Of a stretch of DNA of 6,365 nucleotides, positions 5,490 to 6,365 are shown one piece after another. The notes under the pieces are model-generated. The model searched no databases and had not been told where the DNA came from. It was given only the letters and a program-made list of their open reading frames with translations. The stretch is taken from contig SFKP01000042.1 of assembly GCA_004553715.1 (NCBI GenBank), positions 1 through 6,365 on the forward strand, in the 5' to 3' direction. The number at the start of each line of letters is the position of its first letter. Within the stretch, counting starts at the first letter, position 1. Position numbers and translations under genes: made by a program. Source of the DNA: Clostridiales bacterium (GTDB taxonomy: Bacteria; Bacillota; Clostridia; TANB77; CAG-508).

Positions 5490-5518
5490 ATTATACTCTC
5501 TTTTCATAAATTTGTCAA
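5490..5518 (-). promoter_or_regulatory. Perfect-consensus SigA promoter for the 3D-domain gene
   Basis: TTGACA (5518-5513), exactly 17 bases, TATAAT (5495-5490). The start is predicted near 5483, leaving a short leader of about 30 nt with AAGGAGG. No secondary regulatory element is seen, so high constitutive transcription is likely. Confidence 0.9.
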
Positions 5519-5591
5519 ATTTAGTTATTATTTCCTACATAAGTTTGTTCTTATTCTCTTACGGGAATAACTGTTACGTGTTTTTTTTATT

Positions 5592-6302
5592 TTATCTTCC
5601 AATAAACATCTGTACGTAAATTCTACCATATTTTGAGCTTTCTACCACAGCAACTCCTGTATAATTAAAACTACTATTTAAAATATTTGCTCTGTGTCCT
5701 TCTGAATTCATCCATGCATCTACTGCCCTTTTACCTGTAGAATTTCCAGCTAAATTTTCTCCTGCTGATTTATATGATATTCCAAACTTTTTCATCATAT
5801 CAAATGGCGAGCCATAAGTTGGAGAATTATGTGCAAAGTAATTGTTTTTTACCATATCATTTGCTTTTTCCTTTGCTACTTTTTGAAGATTTGAATCTAC
5901 CTTTAATGCTTTTAGCCCATTATCTGTCCTTTGTTTATTTACTAAATCAAAAACCTCTTGTTCTTCAGTAGTCAAGCCATTTTGATTAGTGGTATTGTTT
6001 GTGCTATCATTATTTGTTGGATATATAAGCTTAATATATTTCGTGCTAACTGCACCTATTATATCACTATCTGTTTGCACAACATACCATGTACCTATTT
6101 TTGCGAATACTCTTACATATTCATTTTTATAAATTGTTCCAACTGTTTTAAACATTGTACCTGGTCCCATTCTTACATTTAACGCAGTGGTATTTACAAG
6201 TCCTGTAGTTGTTCCAACATTTTCATAATTTGTCATTGCTAAGCTTTTTGTTGGCAAAACAAAAAACGTAAATATACTAAGAATAATTAGAAACTTTTTC
6301 AA
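5592..6302 (-). CDS. Secreted SH3b + CAP/SCP domain protein (YkwD-like)
   Basis: This 236-residue protein starts with a signal peptide (about 1-22, MKKFLIILSIFTFFVLPTKS then LA). A bacterial SH3 domain follows (about 34-93, with ALNVRMGPGTMFKTVGTIYKN), then an Asn/Thr-rich linker (95-109) and a CAP/SCP domain (about 114-236). CAP site residues are present: His158 in YFAHNSP, Glu182 in AGENLAG, Glu201 and His203 in SEGHRANIL. SH3b domains of this kind bind cell wall; the bacterial CAP function is poorly known (wall-associated, sporulation or host-interaction roles are reported for relatives). The start is TTG at 6302 with AGGAG eight bases upstream. An ATG at 6310 overlaps it but is out of frame and stops after three codons. 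No clear intrinsic terminator follows; the next gene has its own promoter. Domain calls are firm. Confidence 0.93.
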   Translation of the reverse strand: MKKFLIILSIFTFFVLPTKSLAMTNYENVGTTTGLVNTTALNVRMGPGTMFKTVGTIYKNEYVRVFAKIGTWYVVQTDSDIIGAVSTKYIKLIYPTNNDSTNNTTNQNGLTTEEQEVFDLVNKQRTDNGLKALKVDSNLQKVAKEKANDMVKNNYFAHNSPTYGSPFDMMKKFGISYKSAGENLAGNSTGKRAVDAWMNSEGHRANILNSSFNYTGVAVVESSKYGRIYVQMFIGR

Positions 6303-6365
6303 ATTATCATCTCCTAATATATTATACGTTTTCTTTTATATTTTATGATAAAAATTTATTTATCC

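Noticed and set aside
5521..5591. Terminator after the CAP-domain gene
   Set aside because: Only a 6-bp TTATTC/GAATAA stem is visible and no U run follows on the minus strand. The A/T runs next to the stop codon are not placed to terminate.
6321..6340. Promoter for the CAP-domain gene (TATAAT at 6326-6321 or TATAAA at 6340-6335)
   Set aside because: No convincing -35 at 16-18 bases. The first hexamer would start transcription on top of the ribosome binding site, and the window ends at 6365, so the real promoter may lie outside.

Overview
The window is AT-rich (about 24% G+C in sampled coding rows) and looks like a low-GC Bacillota chromosome, probably a clostridial relative. The support is its strong AGGAGG-type ribosome binding sites, near-consensus SigA promoters, U-tailed hairpin terminators, and Gram-positive cell-envelope and division genes. 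Genus cannot be assigned from this sequence. All six complete genes and one partial gene lie on the minus strand, so transcription runs from high to low coordinates.

In transcription order, 6302-5592 encodes a secreted SH3b + CAP/SCP (YkwD-like) protein. 5453-4533 encodes a membrane-anchored DUF348-G5-3D (YabE-like) wall protein with a perfect-consensus promoter and its own terminator. A short intergenic palindrome follows at 4457-4488. 4360-3173 is a long CofE/F420_ligase-family protein with its own extended -10 promoter and terminator. Next comes the head of the division and cell-wall (dcw) cluster: mraZ (3050-2619) behind three 10-bp-phased MraZ boxes, rsmH (2175-1240) and an ftsL-like gene (1204-689). 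A terminator hairpin overlaps the ftsL stop codon, so the cluster appears to stop before any penicillin-binding protein or mur gene. After a 193-bp gap with a perfect consensus promoter and two inverted repeats, a two-OB-fold SSB-like gene (495 to beyond base 1) runs off the window. It has visibly higher G+C and different codon use.

The most unusual structure is the 443-bp gap between mraZ and rsmH, genes that are normally nearly contiguous. It holds a tandem 42-bp repeat (about 4.7 near-identical copies at 2401-2599) with degenerate copies down to about 2245. The underlying element is an 8-bp core (TACAAAAG, or TACTAAAG in older copies) occurring about 18 times with mostly alternating 17- and 25-bp steps. 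A perfect 10-bp hairpin (2212-2240) sits between this array and the TTG-started rsmH.

Functionally, mraZ-rsmH-ftsL form a self-regulated division module (regulator, 16S rRNA methyltransferase, divisome subunit). The CAP and 3D proteins are exported envelope factors. The CofE-like and SSB-like genes appear to be independent transcription units.
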